NCBI GenBank assembly: GCA_948467735.1 | Contig: CAOKFN010000002.1 | Span: 86,733-150,732 of the forward strand | Reading direction: 5' to 3' | Source of the DNA: an uncultured bacterium | Lineage (GTDB): Bacteria > Bacillota > Clostridia > Lachnospirales > Lachnospiraceae | DNA length: 64,000 bases | Shown here: one piece after another, positions 17,764 through 25,745 of the stretch | Layout of the letters: every line of letters begins with the position of its first letter | Position numbering within the stretch: the stretch's first letter is position 1 | Notes under the pieces: model-generated | What the model saw: only the letters and a program-made list of their open reading frames with translations | The model's database searches: none | What the model was told of the DNA's origin: nothing | Made by a program: the position numbers and the translations under genes

Positions 17764-18324
17764 ATGAGCGATATCATGGAATTTGCCCACAGGGAGGAAT
17801 TTAGGAAATGGCTTTCGGAGAACTGCCGGTCAAGCGAGGGCGTATGGCTTTTATTCGGCAAGGCAGGCGGACCGAAAACATTAAAAGCGGCGGAAGCGCT
17901 GGAGGAAGCCCTCTGCTTCGGCTGGATTGACGGACAGATGCAGAGCATTGACGCTAAAACTTATAAGAAATATTTTTCCATGCGCAGGGAGAAGAGCAAA
18001 TGGTCGGAGAAAAATAAGGCGCTGGCGGAAACGCTGGAGGAACGGGGGCTTATGACCGATTTTGGCAGAAAGAAAATACAGGAAGCCAAGGAGAACGGCC
18101 AGTGGAACGCCCAAAATTCCATGGCGGTTACGGAGGAACAGATTGCCGTGCTCTCCGCGCTGCTGGAGGAATATGAACCCGCCTGCACAAACTGGAAGGC
18201 CATGTCCTTATCGGTTAAGAAAACTTACACGCGGGCGTATTTTGACGCGAAGACGGACGCCGGACGAGAAAAGAGGATTGCTTGGATGGTGGACAGGCTC
18301 AATAAAAATTTAAAGCCCATGTGA
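17764..18324 (+). CDS. YdeI/OmpD-associated family protein
   Basis: A 186-residue cytoplasmic protein of the YdeI family. Typical segments are REEFRKWLSENCRSSEGVWL near the start, EALEEALCFGWIDGQM, YFSMRREKSKWSEKN and the C-terminal REKRIAWMVDRLNK. The family is poorly understood; some members affect bacteriocin or polymyxin tolerance. The start at 17764 has AGGAGG 7 bases upstream; an earlier in-frame ATG at 17713 lacks one. A strong hairpin follows the gene. Confidence 0.85.
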   Translation: MSDIMEFAHREEFRKWLSENCRSSEGVWLLFGKAGGPKTLKAAEALEEALCFGWIDGQMQSIDAKTYKKYFSMRREKSKWSEKNKALAETLEERGLMTDFGRKKIQEAKENGQWNAQNSMAVTEEQIAVLSALLEEYEPACTNWKAMSLSVKKTYTRAYFDAKTDAGREKRIAWMVDRLNKNLKPM

Positions 18325-18418
18325 CGATAATGTACGGCAATGTACAGGAAGAAAAAGCAGACGCGGCCATTCGTCCCGTCACAAGAGTCCGCCGCCGGAA
18401 TATGCCTTGAAAAAATGA

Positions 18419-18446
18419 CAGGGAGGGCAGGTTATCGCCCTCCCTG
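18419..18446 (+). terminator. Terminator after the YdeI-like gene
   Basis: CAGGGAGGGC and GCCCTCCCTG form a perfect 10-bp stem with an 8-base loop, 95 bases after the stop codon. The T run is weak. Confidence 0.65.
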
Positions 18447-18563
18447 TTACTGTGCCGTAGAAAAAAATCAGCCATAAGATGCATTGGCGGCGCCAAGGGC
18501 GGCCGCGGCATGAACAGATTTGCGCCGGATGGCGGCGAATCTGTCCAAAGCAAATTGACGTTT

Positions 18564-18670
18564 GCTATACTGCATAACGCTGAATATTGCCTAATGTAAT
18601 CCTGCGATTGAATCAGTCAGCGTTATGCAGTCTGGTTTTACGGCAAGTGAAATCGTTAAGCAGTATAAAA
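18564..18670 (+). repeat. Palindromic dispersed repeat, family 2, copy 1
   Basis: A 107-bp element. It begins GCTATACTGCATAACGCTG, contains the perfect 15-bp inverted pair 18569-18583 / 18617-18631, and ends AAGCAGTATAAAA. A diverged copy lies in the opposite orientation at 25977-26085 with the same start, inner dyad and end. It touches the 3' end of the DUF4179 gene. No coding content is seen, so a MITE or REP-like element fits. The gap 18325-18672 holds only this and the terminator. Confidence 0.65.
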
Positions 18671-18672
18671 TA

Positions 18673-19824
18673 TTATGGCGCGGGATTCTCCGCGGATTCC
18701 TCATTCTTTACCAGAGAGAAGGTGACTTCCCAGTCTCCATCCAGCAGCCAGCCGCCGGAAGCAAATGTTCCGCTCAGAGACGCGCCCGCCAGTTCCTCCG
18801 GGGAAATATCATAGATAAATTCCGTATAGCGGTATTGGGCTTCATCCTCGAAACCAACGTGGCAGGCGCGGTCGCTGCAGGGGGAAGCGAGCACATTTCC
18901 GATGACGGTTCCGTCCGAGGTGATAAGGGTCAGCTCTCCATGGCTGCGGGGGGCGTCTTTGTCGTCAAAGCGCACCTGAACATGGAACCCATTGTCCAGA
19001 AAACCGGCGGCGGTAATCGTAAAGCCGTCGGTAACGGGCAGCTCCCAGCTTCCGGGAGCAAGCACCTGCGCCATGGAGTCCTTTGCGCGTACCTTCCGAG
19101 TGTAATTGTCCACATAACCCCATGAAAAGCAGGAACGCAGGGACGATTCCGGATTGGCGGGCAGAGTATCCCACTCAGGCAGCAGCAGGGGCTCCGAGTG
19201 TTTCTGGGCCAGCAGTAACTGCCCTACGGAGAGGGTGTAACGCTGATTTTGGAAATACAGGGCGTCCCCGTTCTGGGCGGCAGGAGTAATTTCCACGAGA
19301 AAACCATAGGTGCGGCTCTCCTCGTCATAGCCCAGCGAGCGGTATTTATAAAACATTTCGTCCGTTCCGGCGGGGCGATTGACCCGATAGCTGTGGTAAA
19401 AATCCACGCCCTGCGCCAGACGGTCTTCGCCGCTGATATCCCCCAAGGTGACATAAGCCGCCAGAGTTCCGTCTTCCACGGAAGCGTACTGAACCGTCAT
19501 GGTGATATCCTGACTGGTGTGGGTGAGCTTAATCGGCTGCAGGCTTCCGGCCACCTCCTCCGGTATCTTGTGGAAGAAATATCCGTAGGCGCTTGCGGCG
19601 CCAGTGGAAATCAGCCCAAAGGCCAGACAGAGCGCGGCGGCCATGCCTGCCATGCGGGCAGCAGGCTTCTTGAACATGGCGTTTTTAACGGATGTTTTAA
19701 CCGATGCGTCTTTGCTGCCCATAGAATTTTTCCGCGCGTTTTTCCGAATGCTTTCACGGATGCTGTCCGCGGCTTCGGGGGACAGGGATACCTGCTCCAT
19801 TGCTTTCTTATAATGTGACGTCAT
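18673..19824 (-). CDS. DUF4179-domain membrane protein, probable anti-sigma factor
   Basis: A 383-residue protein. The N-terminal 60 residues are cytoplasmic and basic, and one membrane helix follows (MAGMAAALCLAFGLISTGAA). The outside part begins YFFHKIPEEVAGSLQPIKL and continues as beta-rich DUF4179 and a C-terminal domain. DUF4179 proteins sit beside ECF sigma factors and are thought to hold them at the membrane. Its start overlaps the sigma factor gene by 17 bases, which supports that role. The signal sensed is unknown. Confidence 0.8.
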   Translation of the reverse strand: MTSHYKKAMEQVSLSPEAADSIRESIRKNARKNSMGSKDASVKTSVKNAMFKKPAARMAGMAAALCLAFGLISTGAASAYGYFFHKIPEEVAGSLQPIKLTHTSQDITMTVQYASVEDGTLAAYVTLGDISGEDRLAQGVDFYHSYRVNRPAGTDEMFYKYRSLGYDEESRTYGFLVEITPAAQNGDALYFQNQRYTLSVGQLLLAQKHSEPLLLPEWDTLPANPESSLRSCFSWGYVDNYTRKVRAKDSMAQVLAPGSWELPVTDGFTITAAGFLDNGFHVQVRFDDKDAPRSHGELTLITSDGTVIGNVLASPCSDRACHVGFEDEAQYRYTEFIYDISPEELAGASLSGTFASGGWLLDGDWEVTFSLVKNEESAENPAP

Positions 19825-20278
19825 AACTGCTCAGCTCCTTTCTCAACATGTTTCGGGCTCTCTGCATTCTGGTCTGCACCGTGGTAAGGGAAAGCGAAAG
19901 GATGCCGGCGATTTCCTTTTGGCTGTATCCTTCATAGTAGTACAGATGAATGGGCGCCCGATATTTGGCAGGGAGTGCCATGACGGCTTCGAGAACGGCC
20001 CGTTCCGTTTCGTCAGGAATATCCGCCGCTTCTTCCAGCGGGGCGGTATTATGGCGGCGCAGAAAACGGTAACGGTCCCTGCAGGCATTGGCGGTACACT
20101 GAAGAAGCCATGCCTTTTCCCGTTCCGGTTCCAGCGCGATATCCCCCTTTGCCAGCCGACAGAAAACGGTCTGGCAGATGTCTTCGGCGTCGGCGGCATG
20201 GTGGGTGATGCTGTAGGCAAAACGATAAATATCGTTGGCATATCGTTGAAACAAACGGGTTAATTCTTCGCAAGTCAT
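19808..20278 (-). CDS. ECF-type RNA polymerase sigma factor
   Basis: A 156-residue sigma-70 family factor. Region 2 reads YANDIYRFAYSITHHAADAED and region 4 reads LPAKYRAPIHLYYYEGYSQK followed by the recognition helix IAGILSLSLTTVQTRMQRAR. GGGAGG lies 7 bases before the ATG. It overlaps the DUF4179 gene downstream, which is expected to restrain it. Target promoters cannot be told from this window. Confidence 0.92.
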   Translation of the reverse strand: MTCEELTRLFQRYANDIYRFAYSITHHAADAEDICQTVFCRLAKGDIALEPEREKAWLLQCTANACRDRYRFLRRHNTAPLEEAADIPDETERAVLEAVMALPAKYRAPIHLYYYEGYSQKEIAGILSLSLTTVQTRMQRARNMLRKELSSYDVTL

Positions 20279-20395
20279 GCTTAAGCCTCCCTTGTATGAT
20301 GGATGGTTTCACTAATATAACGAATGGAGAGAGACTTTTATCACAGGGTTTCAAAATATTTTTCTGGCCTTTAAAATAATTGAAACGATTTCATG

Positions 20396-20950
20396 CTACA
20401 GTTTTTGATGGATATGGCTGACTGTTTTGATATAGGAGAGCAGAAGCTTCCACAATCCTCTTCCTGCGAGAAAAAACAGCAGGCCCAAAACAAGGGATAG
20501 GGCGAAGGCGGCCGGGGGCGGCGCCGTATAGGAGCCTATTTGGAACATGATCCAAGGGACGTCCTGCTGAAACAGGTATCCGATGAACTTTACCAGTCCG
20601 CCGACGGGGGCAATGACGGCCGCGGCAGTCAAGCCTATGGAAAGCACGCTGACCATGGGCAGAACAAACATGCCGCTTAGGCCTGTCAGACCGTAAAAGG
20701 CAATCAGCGCCCCCAGCTTCTTTAAGTGAAACCCGCCGTTTTTTGTGATTTGGCTGCAAAGATATGCTTTGGCCAGTTCTTTCGGGCCTCCCATCCTTTC
20801 TAGGATCTCTTCCGGGGTCAGGTTTCCCTGAAGCTCCAGCTCCGATAATTCGCTTTTGATTTCTTTTACGATATCAATGCGCTCCGAAGCGGGCATTGGT
20901 TTTAAGTATTGGTCGATTTTGTTCAGGTATGCGTCTAATATTTGATTCAT
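20396..20950 (-). CDS. HAAS/DUF1700-family membrane protein
   Basis: A 184-residue protein. A soluble N-terminal HAAS-like helical domain (LNKIDQYLKPMPASERIDIV, then LTPEEILERMGGPKELAKAY) is followed by three to four membrane helices. HAAS proteins are regularly encoded directly after PadR regulators and are thought to sense envelope conditions. The ATG at 20950 overlaps the PadR stop by 4 bases (ATGA), so translation is coupled. An upstream in-frame ATG (21007) lies inside the PadR gene and is less likely. Confidence 0.85.
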   Translation of the reverse strand: MNQILDAYLNKIDQYLKPMPASERIDIVKEIKSELSELELQGNLTPEEILERMGGPKELAKAYLCSQITKNGGFHLKKLGALIAFYGLTGLSGMFVLPMVSVLSIGLTAAAVIAPVGGLVKFIGYLFQQDVPWIMFQIGSYTAPPPAAFALSLVLGLLFFLAGRGLWKLLLSYIKTVSHIHQKL

Positions 20951-21294
20951 AACAATTCTGATTCTCCTCCTTTGAGTTCCGATAATGCTGTCAACAGATT
21001 GTTCCATTCCTTCTCCATGGCGGCAAGGTATGCTCTGCCCTTATCCGTAATAGAGTAATACTTCCGCGGCGGCAGTCCTTCCGTCGTATCCTGCCAGAAG
21101 GAAGATAGATATTCTTCTTTTAATAATCTCCGAAGCAAAGGATAAATCGTGCTTTCTTTTGCGGCCAGAATAGGCCATCTGCTCAGCTCCGTAATGATTT
21201 CATATCCATAGCAGGCCCGGCGGGCGATCATCTCCAGAATACCGAACTCCAGAGTGCCGCGCTTGATTTGGGATTTCCAGTCTTCAATGTCCAT
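20947..21294 (-). CDS. PadR-family transcriptional regulator
   Basis: A 115-residue winged-helix protein. The motifs LEFGILEMIARRACYGYEII, ESTIYPLLRRLLKEEYLSSF and the wing LPPRKYYSITDKGRAYL are typical of PadR. Such proteins repress their own operon and that of a membrane partner, here the HAAS protein. AAAGGAGG is 8-9 bases before the ATG. A promoter with doubled ATAGTATATA motifs lies just upstream. Confidence 0.93.
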   Translation of the reverse strand: MDIEDWKSQIKRGTLEFGILEMIARRACYGYEIITELSRWPILAAKESTIYPLLRRLLKEEYLSSFWQDTTEGLPPRKYYSITDKGRAYLAAMEKEWNNLLTALSELKGGESELL

Positions 21295-21317
21295 TGGTAT
21301 GTGCCTCCTTTATATAC

Positions 21318-21355
21318 ATCGTACTACATAGTATATAATATGTCAATAGTATATA
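21318..21355 (-). promoter_or_regulatory. PadR operon promoter with doubled operator-like motif
   Basis: On the minus strand TTGACA (21341-21346) and TACGAT (21318-21323) are 17 bases apart, a good sigma-A promoter. ATAGTATATA occurs at 21328-21337 and 21346-21355, 18 bases apart and overlapping the promoter, so it is a candidate autoregulatory PadR site. Confidence 0.65.
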
Positions 21356-21385
21356 GGACTAAATTGTAAATAGATTGGGGCGGCT

Positions 21386-21931
21386 TTGGACAAGTTCCTG
21401 AGGGAAAATGGAATCGACCGTTTGAAGGCGGCAATCGGCTTTTCGCTGGGAGGCAATATTGTGTTTGATTATTTTTGTAAAAATACGGAGAAGATGGATA
21501 GGTTAGTGGTTGACAGCGCCCCCATATTTTATTTCCCTCAATTTGTACGGGCTTATTTTTTGGGGCGTTATAGGAAATGTCTGCCTGCGGTGAAGGAAGC
21601 CGTGAAGAATAAAAAGCCGGAAAATATTGCGGCGGAGCTGAATAAATGTTTCAACGGAATGGGAGAAGTGCAGAAGAGGACCGCGCCCATTGTCAGGACG
21701 GAGAGTCTGACCGGGCTGATTGAGAGCTGTTTTCTCATGGGGACGCCGCCGCTGGCAGAAGAGGAACAGCGGAAAATTACCTTTGTGTATGGCTCAAGGG
21801 ATATTGCAAGGATGTGCATTCCAAGGATAAAAAAGTATAAGAACAGCCGCCTGCTCCGTCCCAAGGAGGAGGGGCACTGTGGATATTTCATGGAGCGGAC
21901 GCAGGATTATGTGGAGAAGCTGATAGAATAA
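21386..21931 (+). pseudogene. N-terminally truncated alpha/beta hydrolase
   Basis: The frame contains the nucleophile elbow GFSLGG (about residues 18-23), a later Asp-bearing strand (VYGSRDIARM) and a C-terminal His (EEGHCGYF), so the catalytic triad order of an alpha/beta hydrolase is present. However, the N-terminal 60-80 residues with the first strands and oxyanion loop are missing. The frame begins at a TTG without a ribosome binding site, just behind the PadR promoter, so this is probably a decayed gene. Confidence 0.65.
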
Positions 21932-21980
21932 GGGGCGCAGGCCGCCCAGTCTTTATTCCTGTAAGGCTGGGCGGGCGGCT

Positions 21981-22109
21981 ATGGTCTAAAGTTTTTTCCA
22001 AACCTGTGGTTATGGTTTAAGGCTTTCTCTCAAAGCCTGCGGTTATGGTTTAAGGCTTTCTCTCCAAACCTGCGGCAATGTTCTAAAGCCTTTTTCAAGA
22101 GCTGGTGGG
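21981..22109 (+). repeat. Four imperfect tandem repeats of about 31-33 bp
   Basis: Units start at 21981, 22012, 22045 and 22078, each beginning ATGGTYTAAAG or ATGGTTTAAGG and ending near ACCTGYGGT. Units two and three are most alike. They lie 250 bases upstream of the leuA-araC fusion gene. The period and purine/pyrimidine blocks could form alternating hairpins, but no known riboswitch or T-box signature was found in 21932-22359. Confidence 0.65.
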
Positions 22110-22283
22110 CTTGATTCTGAAAAAATATGTATGCTGTGTTAAAATAGTTCATGTTTTTATATAAAAATAAGTTAGCTGAAATATCCACTGCGTAATAAAA
22201 ATATATGCAGAATTAAGCGTAAATTCATAACAATGACATAAAATCATAGTAAAATAAATCAAGAAAGTAATTAAAAATAATAC

Positions 22284-22312
22284 TTGCGCATTGCCCCATA
22301 TTGTGATACGAT
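22284..22312 (+). promoter_or_regulatory. Probable promoter of the LeuA-AraC gene
   Basis: TTGCGC (22284-22289) and TACGAT (22307-22312), 17 bases apart, precede the ATG by 48 bases. AAGAGGAGACGAGGAAG gives the ribosome binding site. Confidence 0.5.
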
Positions 22313-22359
22313 TGTCAGACAAAAGAAAGTATCAGGGATAAGAAGAGGAGACGAGGAAG

Positions 22360-24372
22360 ATGACGGAAAATATTGCGGTCGGCCAAAAGTATGGGAAGAC
22401 ATATCACATGCCTCCGGAGGTAACGTATGACTGGGTGAGGAAGGAGTCCATTGAGAAGGCTCCCATCTGGTGCAGCGTGGATCTGCGGGACGGCAATCAG
22501 GCATTGATAGACCCGATGCCCTTGGAGGATAAGCTGGAGTTTTTTAAGCTGCTGGTGGATATCGGTTTTAAGGAGATAGAAGTGGGTTTTCCCGCCTCCT
22601 CCGACACGGAATACAATTTTATCAGGGCTTTGATCGAACGGAATATGATTCCCGAGGACGTGACCATTCAGGTGCTGACGCAGGCCAGAGAACATATTAT
22701 CCGCAAGACCTTCGAGGCGGTCAAGGGCGCGCCCCATGCGGTGGTGCATCTGTATAATTCCACTTCCGTGGAACAGAGGGAGCAGGTATTTAAGAAGGAT
22801 AAGGACGCCATCCGCCAGCTTGCGGTGGACGGGGCGCTTTTGTTAAAGCAGATGGCGGATGAGACGGAGGGGAATTTCACCTTTGAATACAGTCCGGAGA
22901 GCTTTTCCCAGACGGAGCCGGAGTATGCGCTGGAGGTCTGCAACGCGGTGCTGGACGTCTGGAAGCCGGAAGCGGGCCGCAAGGCTATTATCAATCTGCC
23001 TTCCACGGTTCAGGTGGCCATGCCCCATGTATTCGCCTGTCAGATAGAGTATATGCATAAGCATTTGAAATACCGTGAAAATGTGGTTCTCAGCGTACAT
23101 CCCCACAATGACAGGGGATGCGGCGTCAGCGACGCGGAATTCGGCATTCTGGCGGGAGCCGACAGGGTGGAGGGCACCTTGTTCGGCAACGGGGAGCGGA
23201 CCGGAAATGTGGATTTGGTCACGGTGGCGCTGAATATGATGTGCCACGGGGTGGACAGCGGGCTGGATTTTTCCCATATTATGAAAATCAGGCAGGAGTA
23301 TGAGCGTTTTACCGGCATGAAGGTTCACGAGAGGGTGCCTTACGCGGGAGATTTGGTGTTCACCGCGTTTTCCGGCTCCCATCAGGACGCCATCAGCAAG
23401 GGCATGACATGGCGCGGCGAAGGAAAGAGCGGCGCCCGCTGGGATGTGCCCTATCTGCCCATCGACCCGCAGGATGTGGGGAGGGAATACGAGTCCGACG
23501 TCATCCGCATCAACAGCGTCTCCGGAAAGGGCGGCGTGGCTTTTGTACTGAAACAGCAGTTTGGCTTTTCCCTTCCCGCCGCCATGCGGGAGGAGGTGGG
23601 GTATCTGGTAAAGGGCGTTTCCGACAGACGGCATCAGGAGCTGCATCCGGCGGAGATTTATCAGATTTTCGAGGAAAATTATATAACGCCCCGAAGCGTG
23701 TTCGATATTCCGGAATGTCATTTCCGTCAGGAGAAGGGAATTCAGGCGGAAGTCACCATAGAACAGAACGGGGAAAAGAGAGTGATCAAGGCAGGCGGAA
23801 ACGGACGGCTTGACGCGGTGAGCAATGCCGTCAAGACCCTGTTCGGCGTCAGCTACCAGCTGGCGGTATATGAGGAGCATGCGATTTCCAAAGGGTCAAG
23901 CTCCAAGGCGGCCGCTTATGTGGCGGTGATGTGCGAGGGCAGGAATTATTGGGGCGTAGGGGTGGATGAGGATATCATCAAGGCCTCCATCGCCGCGCTG
24001 GCTTCCGCCGCCAACAAGCTGGCCGCGGAACAGCATATCACCGAGGGCAGGGAAGAGCGCATTGTGGAGATTATCAGTTTTATCAAGAACGATTACGAGA
24101 ATGTGACGCTGGATACCTTGTCCGAGACCTTCCATCTCTCCAAGCCCTATCTCTCCAAATATATCCGGGAGAAGGCGGGAATGACCTTCCAAGAGGTGGT
24201 GAGGAAGGAGCGCATGAAGAAAGCCCGGGCGCTGCTGCGGGAGACGGACCAGACCATAGAGACGGTGGCGGCAGAGGTGGGGTATGAAAATGTGGAGCAT
24301 TTTAACCGGCTGTTTAAGAAAAATTACGGCATAACGCCCGTGCAGTACCGGAGGCAGGAGACGAATTCATAA
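22360..24372 (+). CDS. leuA: 2-isopropylmalate synthase fused to AraC-type DNA-binding domain
   Basis: A 670-residue two-part protein. Residues about 30-320 are the HMGL/LeuA TIM barrel: WCSVDLRDGNQAL supplies the catalytic Arg-Asp, EIEVGFPASSDTEY and SVHPHNDRG the metal-binding and catalytic residues, and GNGERTGNVDLV the conserved loop. About 430-565 is the LeuA dimerisation/regulatory domain. From about 567 an AraC/XylS helix-turn-helix follows: LDTLSETFHLSKPYLSKYI, then IETVAAEVGYENVEHFNRLF and ITPVQYRRQ. The frame is continuous across the junction with no stop or internal start. The enzyme type resembles the longer yeast/actinobacterial LeuA class. No leuBCD genes are adjacent. Coupling a leucine-binding enzyme to a DNA-binding domain suggests a leucine-sensing regulator; this is inference. 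Confidence 0.88.
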   Translation: MTENIAVGQKYGKTYHMPPEVTYDWVRKESIEKAPIWCSVDLRDGNQALIDPMPLEDKLEFFKLLVDIGFKEIEVGFPASSDTEYNFIRALIERNMIPEDVTIQVLTQAREHIIRKTFEAVKGAPHAVVHLYNSTSVEQREQVFKKDKDAIRQLAVDGALLLKQMADETEGNFTFEYSPESFSQTEPEYALEVCNAVLDVWKPEAGRKAIINLPSTVQVAMPHVFACQIEYMHKHLKYRENVVLSVHPHNDRGCGVSDAEFGILAGADRVEGTLFGNGERTGNVDLVTVALNMMCHGVDSGLDFSHIMKIRQEYERFTGMKVHERVPYAGDLVFTAFSGSHQDAISKGMTWRGEGKSGARWDVPYLPIDPQDVGREYESDVIRINSVSGKGGVAFVLKQQFGFSLPAAMREEVGYLVKGVSDRRHQELHPAEIYQIFEENYITPRSVFDIPECHFRQEKGIQAEVTIEQNGEKRVIKAGGNGRLDAVSNAVKTLFGVSYQLAVYEEHAISKGSSSKAAAYVAVMCEGRNYWGVGVDEDIIKASIAALASAANKLAAEQHITEGREERIVEIISFIKNDYENVTLDTLSETFHLSKPYLSKYIREKAGMTFQEVVRKERMKKARALLRETDQTIETVAAEVGYENVEHFNRLFKKNYGITPVQYRRQETNS

Positions 24373-24390
24373 AAGAGGCCGTTATGGTAA

Positions 24391-24421
24391 GGAATTGTTA
24401 AAAATAATTTTTAACAATTCC
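24391..24421 (+). terminator. Palindrome after leuA
   Basis: GGAATTGTTAAAAAT and ATTTTTAACAATTCC are perfect 15-bp arms around a single A, 18 bases after the leuA stop. The stem is AT-rich but long. Confidence 0.65.
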
Positions 24422-24554
24422 TGTAAATTCCTTCACAGTCCGCCGGAACCAAACGGTTCCTAAGAATTGGAATATTTTTATCCTGTGGTTTGTTTATAGG
24501 CAGTCAGTGTGATAAACGATGATGTTTTTAAGAAGCCCTGCTCGGGAGGATAGT

Positions 24555-24617
24555 ATGGGCAAGTGGGTTCGTTATGATGTGGAAGGCCATATGATTTTGT
24601 ATCGTATTTATCTGTGA
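24555..24617 (+). CDS. Possible 20-residue peptide
   Basis: ATG with GGGAGGA 4 bases upstream opens MGKWVRYDVEGHMILYRIYL, then TGA. It lies between the leuA palindrome and a further terminator, so the 371-base gap 24373-24743 may carry a short separate transcript. There is no homology support. Confidence 0.25.
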   Translation: MGKWVRYDVEGHMILYRIYL

Positions 24618-24703
24618 AGGTTCAGGTCTGCTGGTGCAAACTGCTCCGCTTGTAAAGCGGCGGATCAATTCTGGGCGGTATTATTAATCAGTTTATCAAA
24701 AAC

Positions 24704-24733
24704 GGGATGCGTTTCCGTTTAGGCGCGCATCCC
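24704..24733 (+). terminator. Hairpin terminator of an unassigned transcript
   Basis: GGGATGCG and CGCATCCC flank a 14-base loop, followed by ATTCCTCTTTTT on the plus strand. It also lies just past the stop of the convergent Rpn-family gene. Confidence 0.6.
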
Positions 24734-24743
24734 ATTCCTCTTT

Positions 24744-25745
24744 TTACCAATATTGTTTTACCTGTTCGCTGGATTCGCTTTCAGATAAATGAAATCTTTC
24801 TGCTATCCGCTTTATTGTGTCGGTCAGAGATACCTCTAAATCCCTGTAGGTTTGTACTGCGCCTTTAATTTGACCTGCCAGTTCGCTTTCTTCCCTCATC
24901 TGTTGAATCGCCAAACACATATTTACATCTCCTTTCCCTTCAGGATATTTCAACTTGGATCCCGTAACAACATTAATTACATTCGCCGTTTGTCTTTCCA
25001 CGCTTTGGAATTTTGGGTCTTCTTTTATAATTTTATTTAATTTTTCCTTGTCTCTGGAATATTTGATATATAGCATCACTTCCCGTAGGTTCGAGTGAAA
25101 CTTGTCAATTTCTTTATCTGACATTACCGCCGGGGCAATTAGGTTCACATGGTAGTCCGGCGCGTGTGAAAGAATTGCATTGTCCACATCGGAATACATT
25201 TCTTTTAGAGAGAGCGGCGCATCCCAGCTGTCTGAGCCAAAATACACCACGAGGGTAATGACAGGGATAAGGCGGTCTGTCTTCCAGAAACCGCTTAGAA
25301 ACTCACCGTCTGTTGGTTCCTCTTTTTCTTGCGGATTATCCGGCTGTTTCGATTTGGATTCTTTCATAGTCTGCCTATGGGCATTGGCCGCCTTGCTGAC
25401 TTGGCGGGACAGCTGGAGGAAATCATAAACCCCATTTTTGACCGGAAGGGCATAATGAATTTCTGCATGGTTTTCGATTCCCATGATACAGTATGCCGTC
25501 CTGCCGTCCGTCATGGCGTACAGTAACTTCAGCACATCTCGGTATTTCTGCTCCGGCACACTGACGCCGTTGGCGCCATATGGAATTACAATCTCCGTCG
25601 TATCTAATTCCGTCAGTTGGACAGGATTAATCTTCTGGTCCCCATGGTATAAAAACTGGTTGAACGCATCGGCAAAGACAATCGGATTTTTCATATATTC
25701 CTTTGTTACAGTATCTATCTTCCCCACGATAACATTCCTTTCTTT
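24744..25745 (-). CDS. Rpn-family recombination-promoting nuclease/putative transposase
   Basis: A 333-residue protein of the COG5464/Rpn group. The start VTKEYMKNPIVFADAFNQFL and the segment RLIPVITLVVYFGSDSWDAP are characteristic, and the C-terminus ends in the usual helical tail. Rpn proteins contain a PD-(D/E)XK nuclease fold; they are common, often variable accessory genes in Clostridia. The start is placed at the ATG at 25745 (MKERNVIVG). The frame is open to 25853, but that ATG has no Shine-Dalgarno site. A perfect palindrome GGGAAGAATCTTCCC directly abuts the chosen ATG. Confidence 0.75.
   Translation of the reverse strand, partial: KERNVIVGKIDTVTKEYMKNPIVFADAFNQFLYHGDQKINPVQLTELDTTEIVIPYGANGVSVPEQKYRDVLKLLYAMTDGRTAYCIMGIENHAEIHYALPVKNGVYDFLQLSRQVSKAANAHRQTMKESKSKQPDNPQEKEEPTDGEFLSGFWKTDRLIPVITLVVYFGSDSWDAPLSLKEMYSDVDNAILSHAPDYHVNLIAPAVMSDKEIDKFHSNLREVMLYIKYSRDKEKLNKIIKEDPKFQSVERQTANVINVVTGSKLKYPEGKGDVNMCLAIQQMREESELAGQIKGAVQTYRDLEVSLTDTIKRIAERFHLSESESSEQVKQYW

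Noticed and set aside
21981..22109. CRISPR array
   Set aside because: The units are contiguous imperfect repeats without spacers, and no cas genes are present.
21932..22359. T-box or leucine leader peptide before leuA
   Set aside because: No T-box core sequence, no leucine-rich short frame and no antiterminator pair were found.
22843..23880. Antisense open frame of 345 codons over leuA
   Set aside because: Lies wholly inside the leuA reading frame and has no protein-like motif.
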